A stretch of 64,000 bases of DNA from Streptomyces sp. NBC_00569 (GTDB taxonomy: Bacteria > Actinomycetota > Actinomycetes > Streptomycetales > Streptomycetaceae), in assembly GCF_036345255.1 (NCBI RefSeq), contig NZ_CP107783.1:4823501-4887500 (forward strand). The letters are read 5' to 3'. The notes below the pieces were generated by a model that ran no database searches, was not told where the DNA came from, and saw only the letters and a list, made by a program, of their open reading frames with translations. Made by a program: the position numbers and the translations under genes. This document shows positions 42,896 to 52,813 of the stretch, one piece after another (within the stretch, counting starts at the first letter, position 1; each line of letters begins with the position of its first letter).

Positions 42896-45724
42896 CTCCG
42901 TAGAGGTCGATTTCGAAGCCGTCGCCTTCTTGGCCGTCGTCTTCTTCGCGGCGGTCGTCTTCTTCGCGGCCGTCGTCTTCGAAGCGGCGGTCTTCTTGGC
43001 AGCCGTCTTCTTGGCGGGCGCCTTCTTCGCCGGAGCCTTCTTCGCGGCCTTCTTGGCCGTCTTCTTGGCGGGGCCCTTCGCCCGCTTCTCGGCGAGCAGT
43101 TCGTAGCCGCGCTCGGGCGTGATCTCCTCGACGGAGTCGGACGACCTGAGCGTCGCGTTCGTCTCGCCGTCCGTGACGTACGCGCCGAAGCGGCCGTCCT
43201 TGACGACGACGGGCTTCCCGCTGACCGGGTCCTCGCCGAGCTCCTTCAGCGGCGGCTTGGCGGCCGCGCGTCCGCGCTGCTTGGGCTGCGCGTAGATCGC
43301 GAGAGCCTCCTCCAGCGTGATGGCGAAGAGCTGCTCCTCGGTCTCCAGGGAGCGCGAGTCGGTGCCCTTCTTCAGGTACGGCCCGTACCGCCCGTTCTGC
43401 GCGGTGATCTCGACGCCCTCGGCGTCGGCACCGACCACGCGCGGGAGGGACATCAGCTTGAGGGCGTCGTCCAGGGTGACCGTGTCGATGGACATCGACT
43501 TGAAGAGCGACGCCGTACGCGGCTTGACCGCGTTCTTGCCGGTCTTCGGGGTGCCCTCGGGGAGCACCTCGGTGACGTACGGCCCGTAGCGACCGTCCTT
43601 CGCGATGATCTGGTTCCCGGAGACGGGGTCCGCGCCCAGCTCGAAGTCGCCGCTCGGCTTGGCGAGGAGCTCCTCCGCGTACTCGACGGTGAGCTCGTCC
43701 GGAGCGAGATCCTCCGGCACGTCCGCGCGCTGGTGGTTCTCGGAGTCGCGCTCGCCGCGCTCGACGTAGGGGCCGTAGCGGCCGACGCGCAGGACGATGC
43801 CTTCGCCGACGGGGAAGGACGACACCTCGCGGGCGTCGATCGCGCCCAGGTCGGTGACGAGCTCCTTGAGGCCGCCGAGGTGGTCGCCGTCGCCGTTGCC
43901 CGCTTCGGCGGCTCCTCCGGAGCCCTCGCCCTCGCCGAAGTAGAAGCGCCGCAGCCACGGCACGGCCTGCGCCTCACCACGGGCGATGCGGTCGAGGTCG
44001 TCCTCCATCCTGGCGGTGAAGTCGTAGTCGACGAGCCGGCCGAAGTGCTTCTCCAGGAGGTTGACCACGGCGAAGGACAGGAAGGAGGGCACCAGGGCCG
44101 TCCCCTTCTTGAACACATAGCCGCGGTCGAGGATGGTCCCGATGATCGACGCGTACGTCGACGGGCGGCCGATCTCGCGCTCTTCCAGCTCCTTGACCAG
44201 ACTGGCCTCGGTGTAGCGGGCCGGCGGCTTGGTCGCGTGGCCGTCGACGGTGATCTCCTCGGCGGACAGCGCGTCGCCCTCGGAGACCTGCGGCAGCCGG
44301 CGCTCACGGTCGTCGAGCTCGGCGTTCGGGTCGTCCGCGCCCTCGACGTAGGCCTTGAGGAAGCCGTGGAAGGTGATCGTCTTGCCGGAGGCGGAGAACT
44401 CGGCGTTGCGGCCGTCGGCGGAGGTGCCGCCGATCTTGACCGTGACGGAGTTTCCGACCGCGTCCTTCATCTGGGAGGCGACGGTCCGCTTCCAGATCAG
44501 CTCGTAGAGCCGGAACTGGTCGCCGGTCAGGCCGGTCTCGGCGGGCGTGCGGAAACGATCACCCGAAGGGCGGATCGCCTCGTGCGCCTCCTGCGCGTTC
44601 TTGACCTTGCCGGCGTACGTGCGCGGCTTGTCCGGCAGGTAGTCGGCCCCGTACAGCTGCGTGACCTGCGCACGGGCGGCCGAGACCGCCGTGTCGGACA
44701 GGGTCGTGGAGTCCGTACGCATATAGGTGATGAAGCCGTTCTCGTACAGCTTCTGGGCCACCTGCATCGTGGCCTTCGCGCCGAAGCCGAGCTTGCGGCT
44801 CGCCTCCTGCTGCATCGTCGTCGTACGGAACGGGGCGTACGGCGAGCGCCGGTACGGCTTCGACTCGACGGACCGTACGGCGAAGTTCGTGTTCTCCAGG
44901 GCGGCGGCGAGCGCGCGGGCGTTCGTCTCGTCCAGAGCCAGCACATTCGCGGACTTCAGCTGGCCGAGCGAGTCGAAGTCGCGGCCCTGCGCGATGCGCT
45001 TGCCGTCGAGCGCGCTCAGGCGGGCCACGAGGTTCGACGGGTCGCTGGCGTCGCCGGAGCGGCCGGTGGCGAAGGTGCCCGTCAGGTCCCAGTACTCGGC
45101 GGAGCGGAAGGCGATGCGCTCGCGCTCCCGCTCGACGACGAGGCGGGTGGCCACGGACTGGACACGGCCCGCCGACAGGCGCGGCATGACCTTCTTCCAC
45201 AGGACCGGCGAGACCTCGTAGCCGTAGAGGCGGTCGAGGATGCGGCGGGTCTCCTGGGCGTCGACCATGCGCTTGTTGAGCTCGCGCGGGTTGGCGACGG
45301 CGCTGCGGATCGCGTCCTTGGTGATCTCGTGGAAGACCATCCGGTGGACGGGGACCTTGGGCTTCAGGACCTCGAGGAGGTGCCACGCGATGGCTTCGCC
45401 CTCGCGGTCCTCATCGGTGGCGAGGAAGAGTTCGTCGGAGTCCTTCAGCAGGTCCTTGAGCTTCTTGACCTGGGCCTTTTTGTCCGCGTTGACCACATAG
45501 ATCGGCTGGAAGTCGTGTTCGACGTCCACACCGAGCCGGCGCACCTCGCCGGTGTACTTCTCGGGCACCTCGGCGGCGCCGCTCGGGAGGTCGCGGATGT
45601 GCCCGACGCTCGCTTCGACGACGTATCCAGGGCCGAGGTAGCCCTTGATCGTCTTCGCCTTGGCGGGCGACTCGACGATGACGAGTCGGCGGCCGCCCTG
45701 TGCGGTCTCGCTGGTCGGGGACAA
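42890..45724 (-). CDS. topA: DNA topoisomerase I
   Basis: Type IA topoisomerase of 944 residues that relaxes negative supercoils. TOPRIM motif RRLVIVESPAKAKTIKGYLG at the N-terminus and TDEDREGEAIAWHLLE, active-site Tyr334 in ENGFITYMRTDSTTLS. The C-terminus has four topo-C repeats (DGRFGAYVTDGETNATLR type) and a tail of about 65 Lys/Ala-rich residues (AKKTAKKAAKKAPAKK) in place of zinc fingers, as in Streptomyces TopA, where it aids processivity. The start is TTG 45724, the only codon placing SPTSETAQGGRRLVIVESP at the N-terminus. Confidence 0.96.
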   Translation of the reverse strand: MSPTSETAQGGRRLVIVESPAKAKTIKGYLGPGYVVEASVGHIRDLPSGAAEVPEKYTGEVRRLGVDVEHDFQPIYVVNADKKAQVKKLKDLLKDSDELFLATDEDREGEAIAWHLLEVLKPKVPVHRMVFHEITKDAIRSAVANPRELNKRMVDAQETRRILDRLYGYEVSPVLWKKVMPRLSAGRVQSVATRLVVERERERIAFRSAEYWDLTGTFATGRSGDASDPSNLVARLSALDGKRIAQGRDFDSLGQLKSANVLALDETNARALAAALENTNFAVRSVESKPYRRSPYAPFRTTTMQQEASRKLGFGAKATMQVAQKLYENGFITYMRTDSTTLSDTAVSAARAQVTQLYGADYLPDKPRTYAGKVKNAQEAHEAIRPSGDRFRTPAETGLTGDQFRLYELIWKRTVASQMKDAVGNSVTVKIGGTSADGRNAEFSASGKTITFHGFLKAYVEGADDPNAELDDRERRLPQVSEGDALSAEEITVDGHATKPPARYTEASLVKELEEREIGRPSTYASIIGTILDRGYVFKKGTALVPSFLSFAVVNLLEKHFGRLVDYDFTARMEDDLDRIARGEAQAVPWLRRFYFGEGEGSGGAAEAGNGDGDHLGGLKELVTDLGAIDAREVSSFPVGEGIVLRVGRYGPYVERGERDSENHQRADVPEDLAPDELTVEYAEELLAKPSGDFELGADPVSGNQIIAKDGRYGPYVTEVLPEGTPKTGKNAVKPRTASLFKSMSIDTVTLDDALKLMSLPRVVGADAEGVEITAQNGRYGPYLKKGTDSRSLETEEQLFAITLEEALAIYAQPKQRGRAAAKPPLKELGEDPVSGKPVVVKDGRFGAYVTDGETNATLRSSDSVEEITPERGYELLAEKRAKGPAKKTAKKAAKKAPAKKAPAKKTAAKKTAASKTTAAKKTTAAKKTTAKKATASKSTSTEE

Positions 45725-45973
45725 CTTCGCTCTTCTCTCCGGTCGGCGCTGGGGATCCCCCGCGCCCTCAGGACGTGGGGGTCGGCACTGCGGTACGTGC
45801 GGTGTCGCTGCGGAGTGTGACGGTACCTCCCGCCCCCGTGTCAAACGGGAAAAGCCCGCAACGGCCACTCGAACGGTAACCCGACTACCGACGATCCTGC
45901 CGCCCGGAGTGCCCACAGGGTGTCCGGGACGTCCACCGGGCCCTCACCCGGTACGCCCCCTGCGGGCCGCCGC

Positions 45974-46171
45974 TCAGAACCGGCCGAAGCACCACACTCC
46001 GAGTACCAGGGAGGCCACTGCGGCCAGCGTGGCGAGCGTCGCCGATGCGACAGGGTTCACACCGTCGGCGACGGGTGCGCGGTGCATGACACGCGCCCCG
46101 GTCCACAGCAGCAGCCCCGCCCCGAACAGCGTGAACACGGTCCCGGCGAAGATCGCTGGTCCGCTCTCCAT
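45974..46171 (-). CDS. Small two-helix membrane protein
   Basis: A 65-residue protein with two transmembrane helices (AIFAGTVFTLFGAGLLLWTG and ATLATLAAVASLVLGVWCFG) joined by a short loop (ARVMHRAPVADGVNP). ATG 46171 has GGGAGGAAAAGTC upstream, a strong ribosome binding site, although a longer frame is open. It precedes topA on the same strand. Function unknown. Confidence 0.8.
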   Translation of the reverse strand: MESGPAIFAGTVFTLFGAGLLLWTGARVMHRAPVADGVNPVASATLATLAAVASLVLGVWCFGRF

Positions 46172-46312
46172 GACTTTTCCTCCCGGTGCTGGGGTCCCAG
46201 GCCGGTGAGGCTGACACGCGTGGGAGACGACAGGGCGAACCCCGGGTGAACGACCGCCATGGTGCGCCTTTGGCAACGATGTCACGTTGCGCCGTCGGAG
46301 ATCTTCTGAGGC

Positions 46313-46344
46313 CTTTCGGAAGATCTCCCGAGATCTTCCGAAAG
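46313..46344. terminator. Hairpin downstream of the methyltransferase gene
   Basis: Fifteen-bp perfect arms (CTTTCGGAAGATCTC and its complement) with a 2-base loop, 28 bp after the methyltransferase stop. A third half-copy (GGAGATCTTCTGAG) lies next to it at about 46297-46310. Confidence 0.8.
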
Positions 46345-46371
46345 AAAAGCGGAATCGCGTCGGCCCTCGCG

Positions 46372-47895
46372 TCAGACCTGCGCAGGCTCCAGGAACCCCT
46401 GCTCGACGAGCATCCTGATCTGCGCGGGCGTGCGGTCCCGCAGCGAGACCGGGTCCTCCCCCACGAGTTGTGCGATGGCGTCGAGGATCCGGCCGGCGCT
46501 GAGGGTGCCGTCGCAGACGCCCGCGAACCCGGCGCCGATCGTGTCCACCTTCGTGGCCCGGCGCATCCCGCGGTGCTGGCGCAGCACCACGTGCTCCGGG
46601 TCCTCGGCTCCCGGCAGGCCGACCTGTTCCTGCACGACCTCGCCCGCGAGCCTGAAGTGGGCGCCGAGCAGGGCGGCGTCGTCATGCGTGCGCAGATAGT
46701 CGAGGCGCTCGAAGTGCGCCCGCACCGTGTCCCCGAGGGGTTGTTCGACGGAGTGCGGCCACTCCTCCACCGTGACGGACGGCTCGACGCCCTCCGGGGC
46801 CTTGCGCAGGGTGATCCAGCCGAACCCGACGCCTCGCACCTTGCGCGCCTCGAACTCGTCGAGCCACGCGTCGTACAGCCCCGCGTACTCCGCCGGGTCC
46901 GTGCGGTGATCCCCGGCGTCCCGCAGCCACAACTCGGCGTACTGCGTGATGTCCTGCACCTCGCGCTGCACGATCCACGCGTCGCACCCGCGCGGCACCC
47001 AGGACCGGAGCCGGTCGGTCCACTCCTCCCCGTCGACGTGCTGCCAGTTGGCGAGGAACTGCGCGTACCCGCCCTCGTTCAGTCGTGCCCCCGCCTCCTG
47101 AACGAGCGTGCGGCACAGATCGTCCCCGGCCATCCCGCCGTCGCGGTACGTCAGTCGCGCGCCCGGCGAGATGACGAAGGGCGGATTCGACACGATCAGG
47201 TCGTACGTCTCGTCGCCCACGGGCTCGAACAGCGAGCCCTCGTGCAGGACGGCGGGGCCGGTACCGGAGAGGGCGAGAGTCAGCGCCGTCATGTGGAGGG
47301 CGCGTGGGTTGAGGTCGGTGGCGACGACACGCGTGGCGTGCCGGGTGGCGTGCAGGGCCTGGATCCCGGAACCCGTACCGAGGTCGAGCGCGCTCTCCAC
47401 GGGCGTCCGCACGGTGATCCCGGACAGCGTGGTGGACGCACCGCCGACGCCCAGGACGACGCCCTCCGCGCGGCTGCCGATACCTCCGGCGCCGCCGACG
47501 GCACACCCGAGGTCGGACACGATGAACCAGTCCTCGCCGTCGGGCCCGCCGTACGGCCGTACGTCGACGGACGCGGCGACCTCGTCATCACCGGCGCGCG
47601 TCAGCCACCCGCTCTGCAGGCACTCCTCGACCGGCAGAACGGTCGCCACGCGCGCGTACTCCGCGGGCTGCTGCAGCAGGAACAGCCGTACGAGCGTCTC
47701 CAGCGGGCTGTCCCCGCGGGTCGCCCGCAGGGCGGGGACGGTCTCGCTCCGCGCGAGCGCCGCGTAGGCGGGCGCCCCGAGCAGCTCGAGCAGGCCGTCG
47801 GCGGTGAACTCGGCCCCCAAGAGGGACTCACGCAGCCGGGCGGCGACATCGTCACGGTCAATGGACGGCAACTTGGACAGACTGGAGCTACTCAC
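46372..47895 (-). CDS. SAM-dependent methyltransferase (HemK/RlmG-like)
   Basis: A 507-residue protein: an N-terminal DUF7059-like helical domain to about 140, a Rossmann methyltransferase with motif I ESALDLGTGSGIQALHA near 165 and the amino-group motif YDLIVSNPPFVISPG near 245, then a C-terminal winged-helix-like region. NPPF indicates methylation of a planar nitrogen in protein, RNA or DNA. The target is not known. Begins MSSSSLSKLPSIDRDD. Confidence 0.92.
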   Translation of the reverse strand: MSSSSLSKLPSIDRDDVAARLRESLLGAEFTADGLLELLGAPAYAALARSETVPALRATRGDSPLETLVRLFLLQQPAEYARVATVLPVEECLQSGWLTRAGDDEVAASVDVRPYGGPDGEDWFIVSDLGCAVGGAGGIGSRAEGVVLGVGGASTTLSGITVRTPVESALDLGTGSGIQALHATRHATRVVATDLNPRALHMTALTLALSGTGPAVLHEGSLFEPVGDETYDLIVSNPPFVISPGARLTYRDGGMAGDDLCRTLVQEAGARLNEGGYAQFLANWQHVDGEEWTDRLRSWVPRGCDAWIVQREVQDITQYAELWLRDAGDHRTDPAEYAGLYDAWLDEFEARKVRGVGFGWITLRKAPEGVEPSVTVEEWPHSVEQPLGDTVRAHFERLDYLRTHDDAALLGAHFRLAGEVVQEQVGLPGAEDPEHVVLRQHRGMRRATKVDTIGAGFAGVCDGTLSAGRILDAIAQLVGEDPVSLRDRTPAQIRMLVEQGFLEPAQV

Positions 47896-48000
47896 GCCCC
47901 CATTGTCACCCCGGACCCCCGAACGCCACCCACATACGACGTGTCCCCGGCGCCGCGTGAAGACGGCACAGGGGACACGGAGGAAACGTCAGCGCTCTGA

Positions 48001-48312
48001 GTCAGCTCACCCCAGAGCCAGAGCCAGCACCCGAAGTCCGCTCACCGTAGAACCGACTCGCCTGGAGCCAGCTCTCACGTAGAGCCGAATTGCCGTGGAG
48101 CAGACTCGCCGTAGAGCTCTCTCACCTTGGAGCCGGCTCTCACCTAGAGCCGGCTCCCGGAGCCAGCTCACCCGAAGCCGGCACCTGGAGCCGGCTCACC
48201 CGAGCCCGCGCCCGGAGCCGGCCCCCGGGAGTCACCTCACCCGAGCCCGCACCCGGAGCCGGCCCCGGAAACCGGCTCGCCTGAGCCGACTCCCGGGATC
48301 GGCTCACCCGCG
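48001..48312. repeat. Degenerate GAGCCGGCTCACC repeats downstream of the lipoprotein gene
   Basis: Irregular copies of a unit around GGAGCCGGCTCACCCGAGCC fill this stretch and reach the lipoprotein stop codon (48313-48315). The remaining gap to the methyltransferase start (47896-48000) shows no gene. Confidence 0.85.
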
Positions 48313-48885
48313 TCAGCTCTTGGAGGGAGCCGGGGAAGCGGACGCGCTCTTGCAACTGTCCTGCTTCGCCATCGCCTTGCCGACGTCGCCCTCCTCCAGC
48401 TTCTTGAGCGCGTCGCTCCCGCTCTGGCTCAGCTTGTCGAGCTCGCCGGCGATGCCCTTGAGGCCGTCGGCGAACTTCGCCTGGTCCTTCGTGTTGAGCT
48501 TGTCGACCTGCTTCTTCAGGTCCGCGTACGAGGCCGAGATCGCATTGAGCTCCTTGACCGCGTCCTTCTGCTTCTTTTCGCCGCCGTCGACCGGCGGGGC
48601 CCCCGCCTTGTCCACGGCCGAGCCGATCGCCTTGTAGGCGTCGGACATGTCCTGGAAGGCCTGTGAGTCGGTGCTCTGGACGTCCGCGGGCTTGCTGTTG
48701 TCCGAGGTCTCCTTCTGGATCGCGGCGTTGGCGTCCTCGATCTTCTTGGCCTGCGGCTGGACCGAGTCACAGACCTTCTTGGCCCAGGAGTTCAGCTTCT
48801 CGTTGCCGTTGTCGCTGCTGCATCCCGACAGCGCAAGCACCAGTACCGCACCGCCGGACAGTGCGGCTGCAAGCTTCTTGTTCAC
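48313..48885 (-). CDS. Small secreted lipoprotein with helical domain
   Basis: A 190-residue lipoprotein. Signal VNKKLAAALSGGAVLVLALS and lipobox LSGCSS, then an all-helical mature part (LNSWAKKVCDSVQPQAKKIE, ADLKKQVDKLNTKDQAKFAD) ending SASASPAPSKS. It has a cysteine pair (KVCDS, QDSCKS). GTG 48885 is preferred: GAAGGGACC precedes it and the signal peptide begins there; an ATG at 48903 is also possible. Function unknown; the family is common in Streptomyces next to hppA. Confidence 0.85.
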   Translation of the reverse strand: MNKKLAAALSGGAVLVLALSGCSSDNGNEKLNSWAKKVCDSVQPQAKKIEDANAAIQKETSDNSKPADVQSTDSQAFQDMSDAYKAIGSAVDKAGAPPVDGGEKKQKDAVKELNAISASYADLKKQVDKLNTKDQAKFADGLKGIAGELDKLSQSGSDALKKLEEGDVGKAMAKQDSCKSASASPAPSKS

Positions 48886-49038
48886 CGGATTGGTCCCTTC
48901 CATGGCTCTCGGCCCCGGAACATACACGCCAAGTGGGCGACAATCGCATGCTGGACGTCCGCTATGAGTGCGTAATCGGCTTTTTGCAGCCATTTGCACC
49001 AAGCGAGATAAGCCTCACTGAAAAACCGTCACCTGACA

Positions 49039-49082
49039 CGGGCGGGCGGGCAGCGCGTCAATACGCGCTGCCCGCCCGCCCG
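49039..49082. terminator. Long terminator between hppA and the lipoprotein gene
   Basis: Nineteen-bp perfect arms (CGGGCGGGCGGGCAGCGCG and its complement) with a 6-base loop, 31 bp after the hppA stop. Confidence 0.88.
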
Positions 49083-49113
49083 TTGAGCTCGCGGCCGTGC
49101 CTGACCAGGTGAT

Positions 49114-51525
49114 TCAGGGTGAGGGAACCACCGCCGGATCCGCCTGCCGCTTCGACACGTGGTCGGGGTTGTCGTCGTCGCCGACAGTGATGCCGCGCCT
49201 CTTGGAGACGTAAACGGAACCGACGATCACGCCGATCGACAGCACGGCGACGACGATCCGTACGCCCAGGCTCGCGTCCGCCCCGTAGCTGAACTTGACG
49301 ACCGCGGGCGCGATGAGGAGCGCCACCAGGTTCATCACCTTCAGCAGTGGGTTGATCGCGGGCCCGGCCGTGTCCTTGAACGGGTCGCCGACCGTGTCAC
49401 CGATGACGGTCGCGGCGTGGGCCTCGCTGCCCTTGCCGCCGTGGTGCCCGTCCTCGACGAGTTTCTTCGCGTTGTCCCACGCGCCACCGGAGTTGGCGAG
49501 GAAGACCGCCATCAGGGTTCCGGTGCCGATCGCGCCGGCGAGGAACGAACCGAGGGCACCGACCCCGAGCGTGAAACCGATCGCGATGGGCGCGAGAACG
49601 GCGAGCAGACCCGGCGTGGCCAACTCCCGCAACGCGTCCTTCGTACAGATGTCGACGACGCGCCCGTACTCCGGCTTCTCCGTGTAGTCCATGATCCCGG
49701 GGTGTTCGCGGAACTGCCGCCGCACCTCGTAGACCACGGCACCCGCGGACCGCGACACCGCGTTGATCGCGAGTCCGGAGAAGAGGAAGACGACCGCGGC
49801 GCCGGCGATCAGACCCACCAGGTTGTTGGGCTGCGAGATGTCCATCACGAGGTTCATCGGGCCGCCGTCGCCGACCTTCTCGCCGACGTCCTTGGCGGCG
49901 GAGACGATCGCGTCACGGTAGGACCCGAAGAGCGCCGAGGCCGCAAGTACGGCCGTGGCGATGGCGATTCCCTTGGTGATGGCCTTGGTCGTATTGCCCA
50001 CGGCGTCCAGGTCGGTGAGGACCTGCGCGCCCGAGCCCGTCACGTCACCGGACATCTCGGCGATGCCCTGCGCGTTGTCGGAGACGGGTCCGAAGGTGTC
50101 CATGGCGACGATGACGCCGACCGTGGTGAGCAGGCCCGTGCCCGCGAGGGCGACCGCGAACAGCGCCAGCATGATCGACGTGCCGCCGAGCAGGAACGCC
50201 CCGTACACGCCGAGACCGATCAACAGGCCGGTGTAGACGGCCGATTCGAGGCCGACGGAGATTCCGGCGAGCACCACGGTGGCGGGTCCGGTGAGCGACG
50301 ACTTGCCGATGTCGCGGACCGGGCGCCGACTGGTCTCGGTGAAGTAGCCCGTGAGTTGCTGGATCAGCGCGGCGAGCACGATACCGATGGCGACGGCGAC
50401 GAGGGCCAGGATCCGCGGATCGCCGTCCTTCACCTTGATCGCCGCATCGGTGATGCCGTTGAGCTCGGCATACGTCGCCGGCAGATACGTGTAGACCGCT
50501 GCGGCCACCAGGGCGAGCGAGATGACCGCGGAGATGAAGAACCCGCGGTTGATCGCGCTCATCCCGCTGCGGTCGGTCCGGCGCGGCGCCACAGCGAAGA
50601 TTCCGATCATCGCCGTCACTACGCCGATCGCGGGAACGATCAGCGGGAAGGCGAGCCCGGAGTCGCCGAAGGCGGCCTTGCCGAGGATCAGCGCGGCGAC
50701 CAGCGTGACGGCGTACGACTCGAAGAGGTCGGCGGCCATACCGGCACAGTCGCCCACGTTGTCGCCCACGTTGTCGGCGATGGTCGCGGCATTACGCGGA
50801 TCATCCTCCGGAATGCCCTTTTCGACCTTGCCGACCAGGTCGGCGCCGACGTCGGCAGCCTTGGTGAAGATGCCGCCGCCGACACGCATGAACATCGCGA
50901 TGAGCGCCGCGCCGAGGCCAAATCCTTCAAGGACCTTGGGCGCGTCGGCCGCGTAGACCAGCACGACACAGGAGGCGCCGAGCAGACCCAGCCCCACCGT
51001 GAACATGCCGACTACGCCACCCGTGCGAAAAGCGATCTTCATGGCCTTGTGCGAGACGGCGGTGAGATCCTTTTCCGGCTCGCCTTCCGCCGGAGTGGCT
51101 TCTCTGGCCGCGGCGGCGACGCGCACATTGCTGCGCACCGCGAGCCACATTCCGATGTATCCGGTGGTAGCCGAGAACACCGCGCCGATCAGGAAGAAGA
51201 TCGAACGCCCGGCTCGCTGATTCCAATCGTCCGCGGGCAGCAGCATGAGCAGGAAGAACACCACGACGGCGAATACCGCGAGGGTCCGCAGCTGCCGTCC
51301 GAGATAGGCATTCGCGCCTTCCTGGACCGCTGCCGCGATCTTCTTCATGCTGTCGGTGCCCTCGCCTGCCGCCAGTACCTGGCGTACGAGCACTGCGGCT
51401 ACCACGAGGGCGGCGAGCGCGACGATCCCGATCACCATGACGATGAGCCGGTTGTCGTCGGTCAGGACCGCGGCTGCGAAGGTTGAGGGGTGGTCAAACG
51501 CTTGAGGGGTAGAAAGCCCCGCCAT
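49114..51525 (-). CDS. hppA: Membrane-bound proton-pumping pyrophosphatase, K+-independent type
   Basis: An 803-residue protein with about sixteen transmembrane helices that hydrolyses PPi and pumps protons out. Active-site sequence [20 protein letters not shown], then [20 protein letters not shown], and the last conserved acidic set in [15 protein letters not shown]. Lys514 in [12 protein letters not shown] marks the K+-independent subfamily (Ala in K+-dependent enzymes). ATG 51525 follows AAGGAGGACGA, a near-perfect ribosome binding site. The soluble Ppa encoded at 2-463 competes for the same substrate. Confidence 0.96.
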   Translation of the reverse strand: MAGLSTPQAFDHPSTFAAAVLTDDNRLIVMVIGIVALAALVVAAVLVRQVLAAGEGTDSMKKIAAAVQEGANAYLGRQLRTLAVFAVVVFFLLMLLPADDWNQRAGRSIFFLIGAVFSATTGYIGMWLAVRSNVRVAAAAREATPAEGEPEKDLTAVSHKAMKIAFRTGGVVGMFTVGLGLLGASCVVLVYAADAPKVLEGFGLGAALIAMFMRVGGGIFTKAADVGADLVGKVEKGIPEDDPRNAATIADNVGDNVGDCAGMAADLFESYAVTLVAALILGKAAFGDSGLAFPLIVPAIGVVTAMIGIFAVAPRRTDRSGMSAINRGFFISAVISLALVAAAVYTYLPATYAELNGITDAAIKVKDGDPRILALVAVAIGIVLAALIQQLTGYFTETSRRPVRDIGKSSLTGPATVVLAGISVGLESAVYTGLLIGLGVYGAFLLGGTSIMLALFAVALAGTGLLTTVGVIVAMDTFGPVSDNAQGIAEMSGDVTGSGAQVLTDLDAVGNTTKAITKGIAIATAVLAASALFGSYRDAIVSAAKDVGEKVGDGGPMNLVMDISQPNNLVGLIAGAAVVFLFSGLAINAVSRSAGAVVYEVRRQFREHPGIMDYTEKPEYGRVVDICTKDALRELATPGLLAVLAPIAIGFTLGVGALGSFLAGAIGTGTLMAVFLANSGGAWDNAKKLVEDGHHGGKGSEAHAATVIGDTVGDPFKDTAGPAINPLLKVMNLVALLIAPAVVKFSYGADASLGVRIVVAVLSIGVIVGSVYVSKRRGITVGDDDNPDHVSKRQADPAVVPSP

Positions 51526-51733
51526 TCGTCCTCCTTGACGCTTGGGCTGAGCTCAAGATGTGGACGGATTGTAGGGAGCGGCGCCTGATCAAAACAGTGC
51601 GCGAGAAACGGAATTTGCCATCCGTTACTACCCGGCAAAAGATCGTCCAACACGATGGGCGCACAAGAAGCAGTAATGCCCTGAAAGCATTGAGGCTTGA
51701 TCCAATTATGATCGACGATCTAGGAAACGCAAA

Positions 51734-51766
51734 AGGGCCCTGCTCACCGGGGTGAGTGCAGGGCCT
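51734..51766 (-). terminator. Terminator downstream of the RsbW-like gene
   Basis: Imperfect hairpin between AGGGCCCTGCTCACC and GGTGAGTGCAGGGCCT, followed on the minus strand by CTTTTGC. The remainder of the 331-bp gap 51526-51856 holds the hppA promoter region (minus-strand -10-like TACAAT near 51570). Confidence 0.8.
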
Positions 51767-51856
51767 AGAGCCAGAAACGATCACACGGGGACACCGCCGG
51801 GCGGAGCCACGGGCGGGTGGGTCAGGGGGCGTCGCGTGGACGCCGGGGGGATCGCG

Positions 51857-52294
51857 TCAGGACGGAAGAGTCGCCGGCGTGGTCGGCCAAGTCATCCGAA
51901 TGAGTCCACCGGACTCGTCCGTGGTGACCTCCACGTCGTCTACGAGGCCACTGATGACGGCGAGGCCCATGTCGTCCTCACCCTCCGCCTCCAGATCGTC
52001 CGACCCGCCGGGCGCGCCGGACGACTCATCGCCCGGAACACTCCGCGGAGCCTCGTCCCCGACCTCGATGGAGAACTGCTTCTCCTCCTCGGTGAGAAGT
52101 ACCCGAACGGGTGCAGTGATACCGCCACTCCGGTGAAGACCCACGGCGCGGCTGCAGGCCTCGCCGACAGCGAGCCTGACCTCGTCGAGCACGGCCTCGT
52201 CCACTCCGGCCCTGCGCGCCACCGCGGCCGCCACCAGGCGGGCGGTTCTGACGTGCTCGGGCTGCGCGCTGAATCGGAGTTCGACGGTGGCCAT
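51857..52294 (-). CDS. RsbW-type anti-sigma factor/ATPase next to BldG
   Basis: A 145-residue GHKL ATPase (TVELRFSAQPEHVRTARLVA, VLDEVRLAVGEACSRAVGLH, DDMGLAVISGLVDDVEV), the SCO3548-type protein encoded with bldG. Such proteins bind sigma factors and phosphorylate the anti-anti-sigma partner. An acidic insert (DDLEAEGEDD) precedes the G box. ATG 52294 has GAGGGGGATGC upstream. It follows bldG by 97 bp in the same direction. Confidence 0.93.
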   Translation of the reverse strand: MATVELRFSAQPEHVRTARLVAAAVARRAGVDEAVLDEVRLAVGEACSRAVGLHRSGGITAPVRVLLTEEEKQFSIEVGDEAPRSVPGDESSGAPGGSDDLEAEGEDDMGLAVISGLVDDVEVTTDESGGLIRMTWPTTPATLPS

Positions 52295-52391
52295 GCATCC
52301 CCCTCGGATGTACGGGCGTGCTCTGAAGGGACCGGGCCATCGGCCCGGCCCCCACTTCCGCTCAGCCACCGGCCTGTGGGCCGGTGACCGA

Positions 52392-52733
52392 TCAGTCGGT
52401 AGCCGCTACGGCTTCCTCGACCGAGGTGTGGATGGGGAACACCTTGGTCAGGCCGGTGATACGGAAGATCTTGAGAATGCGCTCCTGGTTGCAGACCAGT
52501 CGCAGCGAGCCCTCATGGGCCCGCACTCGCTTCAGTCCGCCCACCAGCACGCCGAGCCCGGTGGAGTCGAGAAAATCGACTCCCTCCATGTCGACGACAA
52601 GGTGGAAACTGCCGTCGTTCACCAGCTCGACCAGCTGCTCTCGCAGCTTGGGCGCGGTATATACATCGATTTCGCCACCGACCTCGACGACCGTACGATC
52701 GCCGACGGTACGGGTCGACAGGGACAGGTCCAC
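52392..52733 (-). CDS. bldG: Anti-anti-sigma factor BldG
   Basis: A 113-residue STAS protein ([40 protein letters not shown]), with the phosphorylated serine at position 57 in DSTGLG. It matches BldG, which is required for aerial growth and antibiotic production in S. coelicolor and controls stress sigma factors by partner switching. GTG 52733 follows GGAGGATCC. It is divergent from the helicase gene by 80 bp. Confidence 0.96.
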
Positions 52734-52813
52734 GGATCCTCCAGCACCTTGCTATCGAGCGGTCGTCCCTCGGGACACCTCGGCAGAGCCCCCGGGACGG
52801 ATCGCCAGCCGCG

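Noticed and set aside
39162..43106. A 1314-codon plus-strand open frame opposite tmk
   Set aside because: It is the mirror of the tmk coiled-coil and membrane-domain codons in high-GC DNA, has no domain, and tmk on the other strand is certain.
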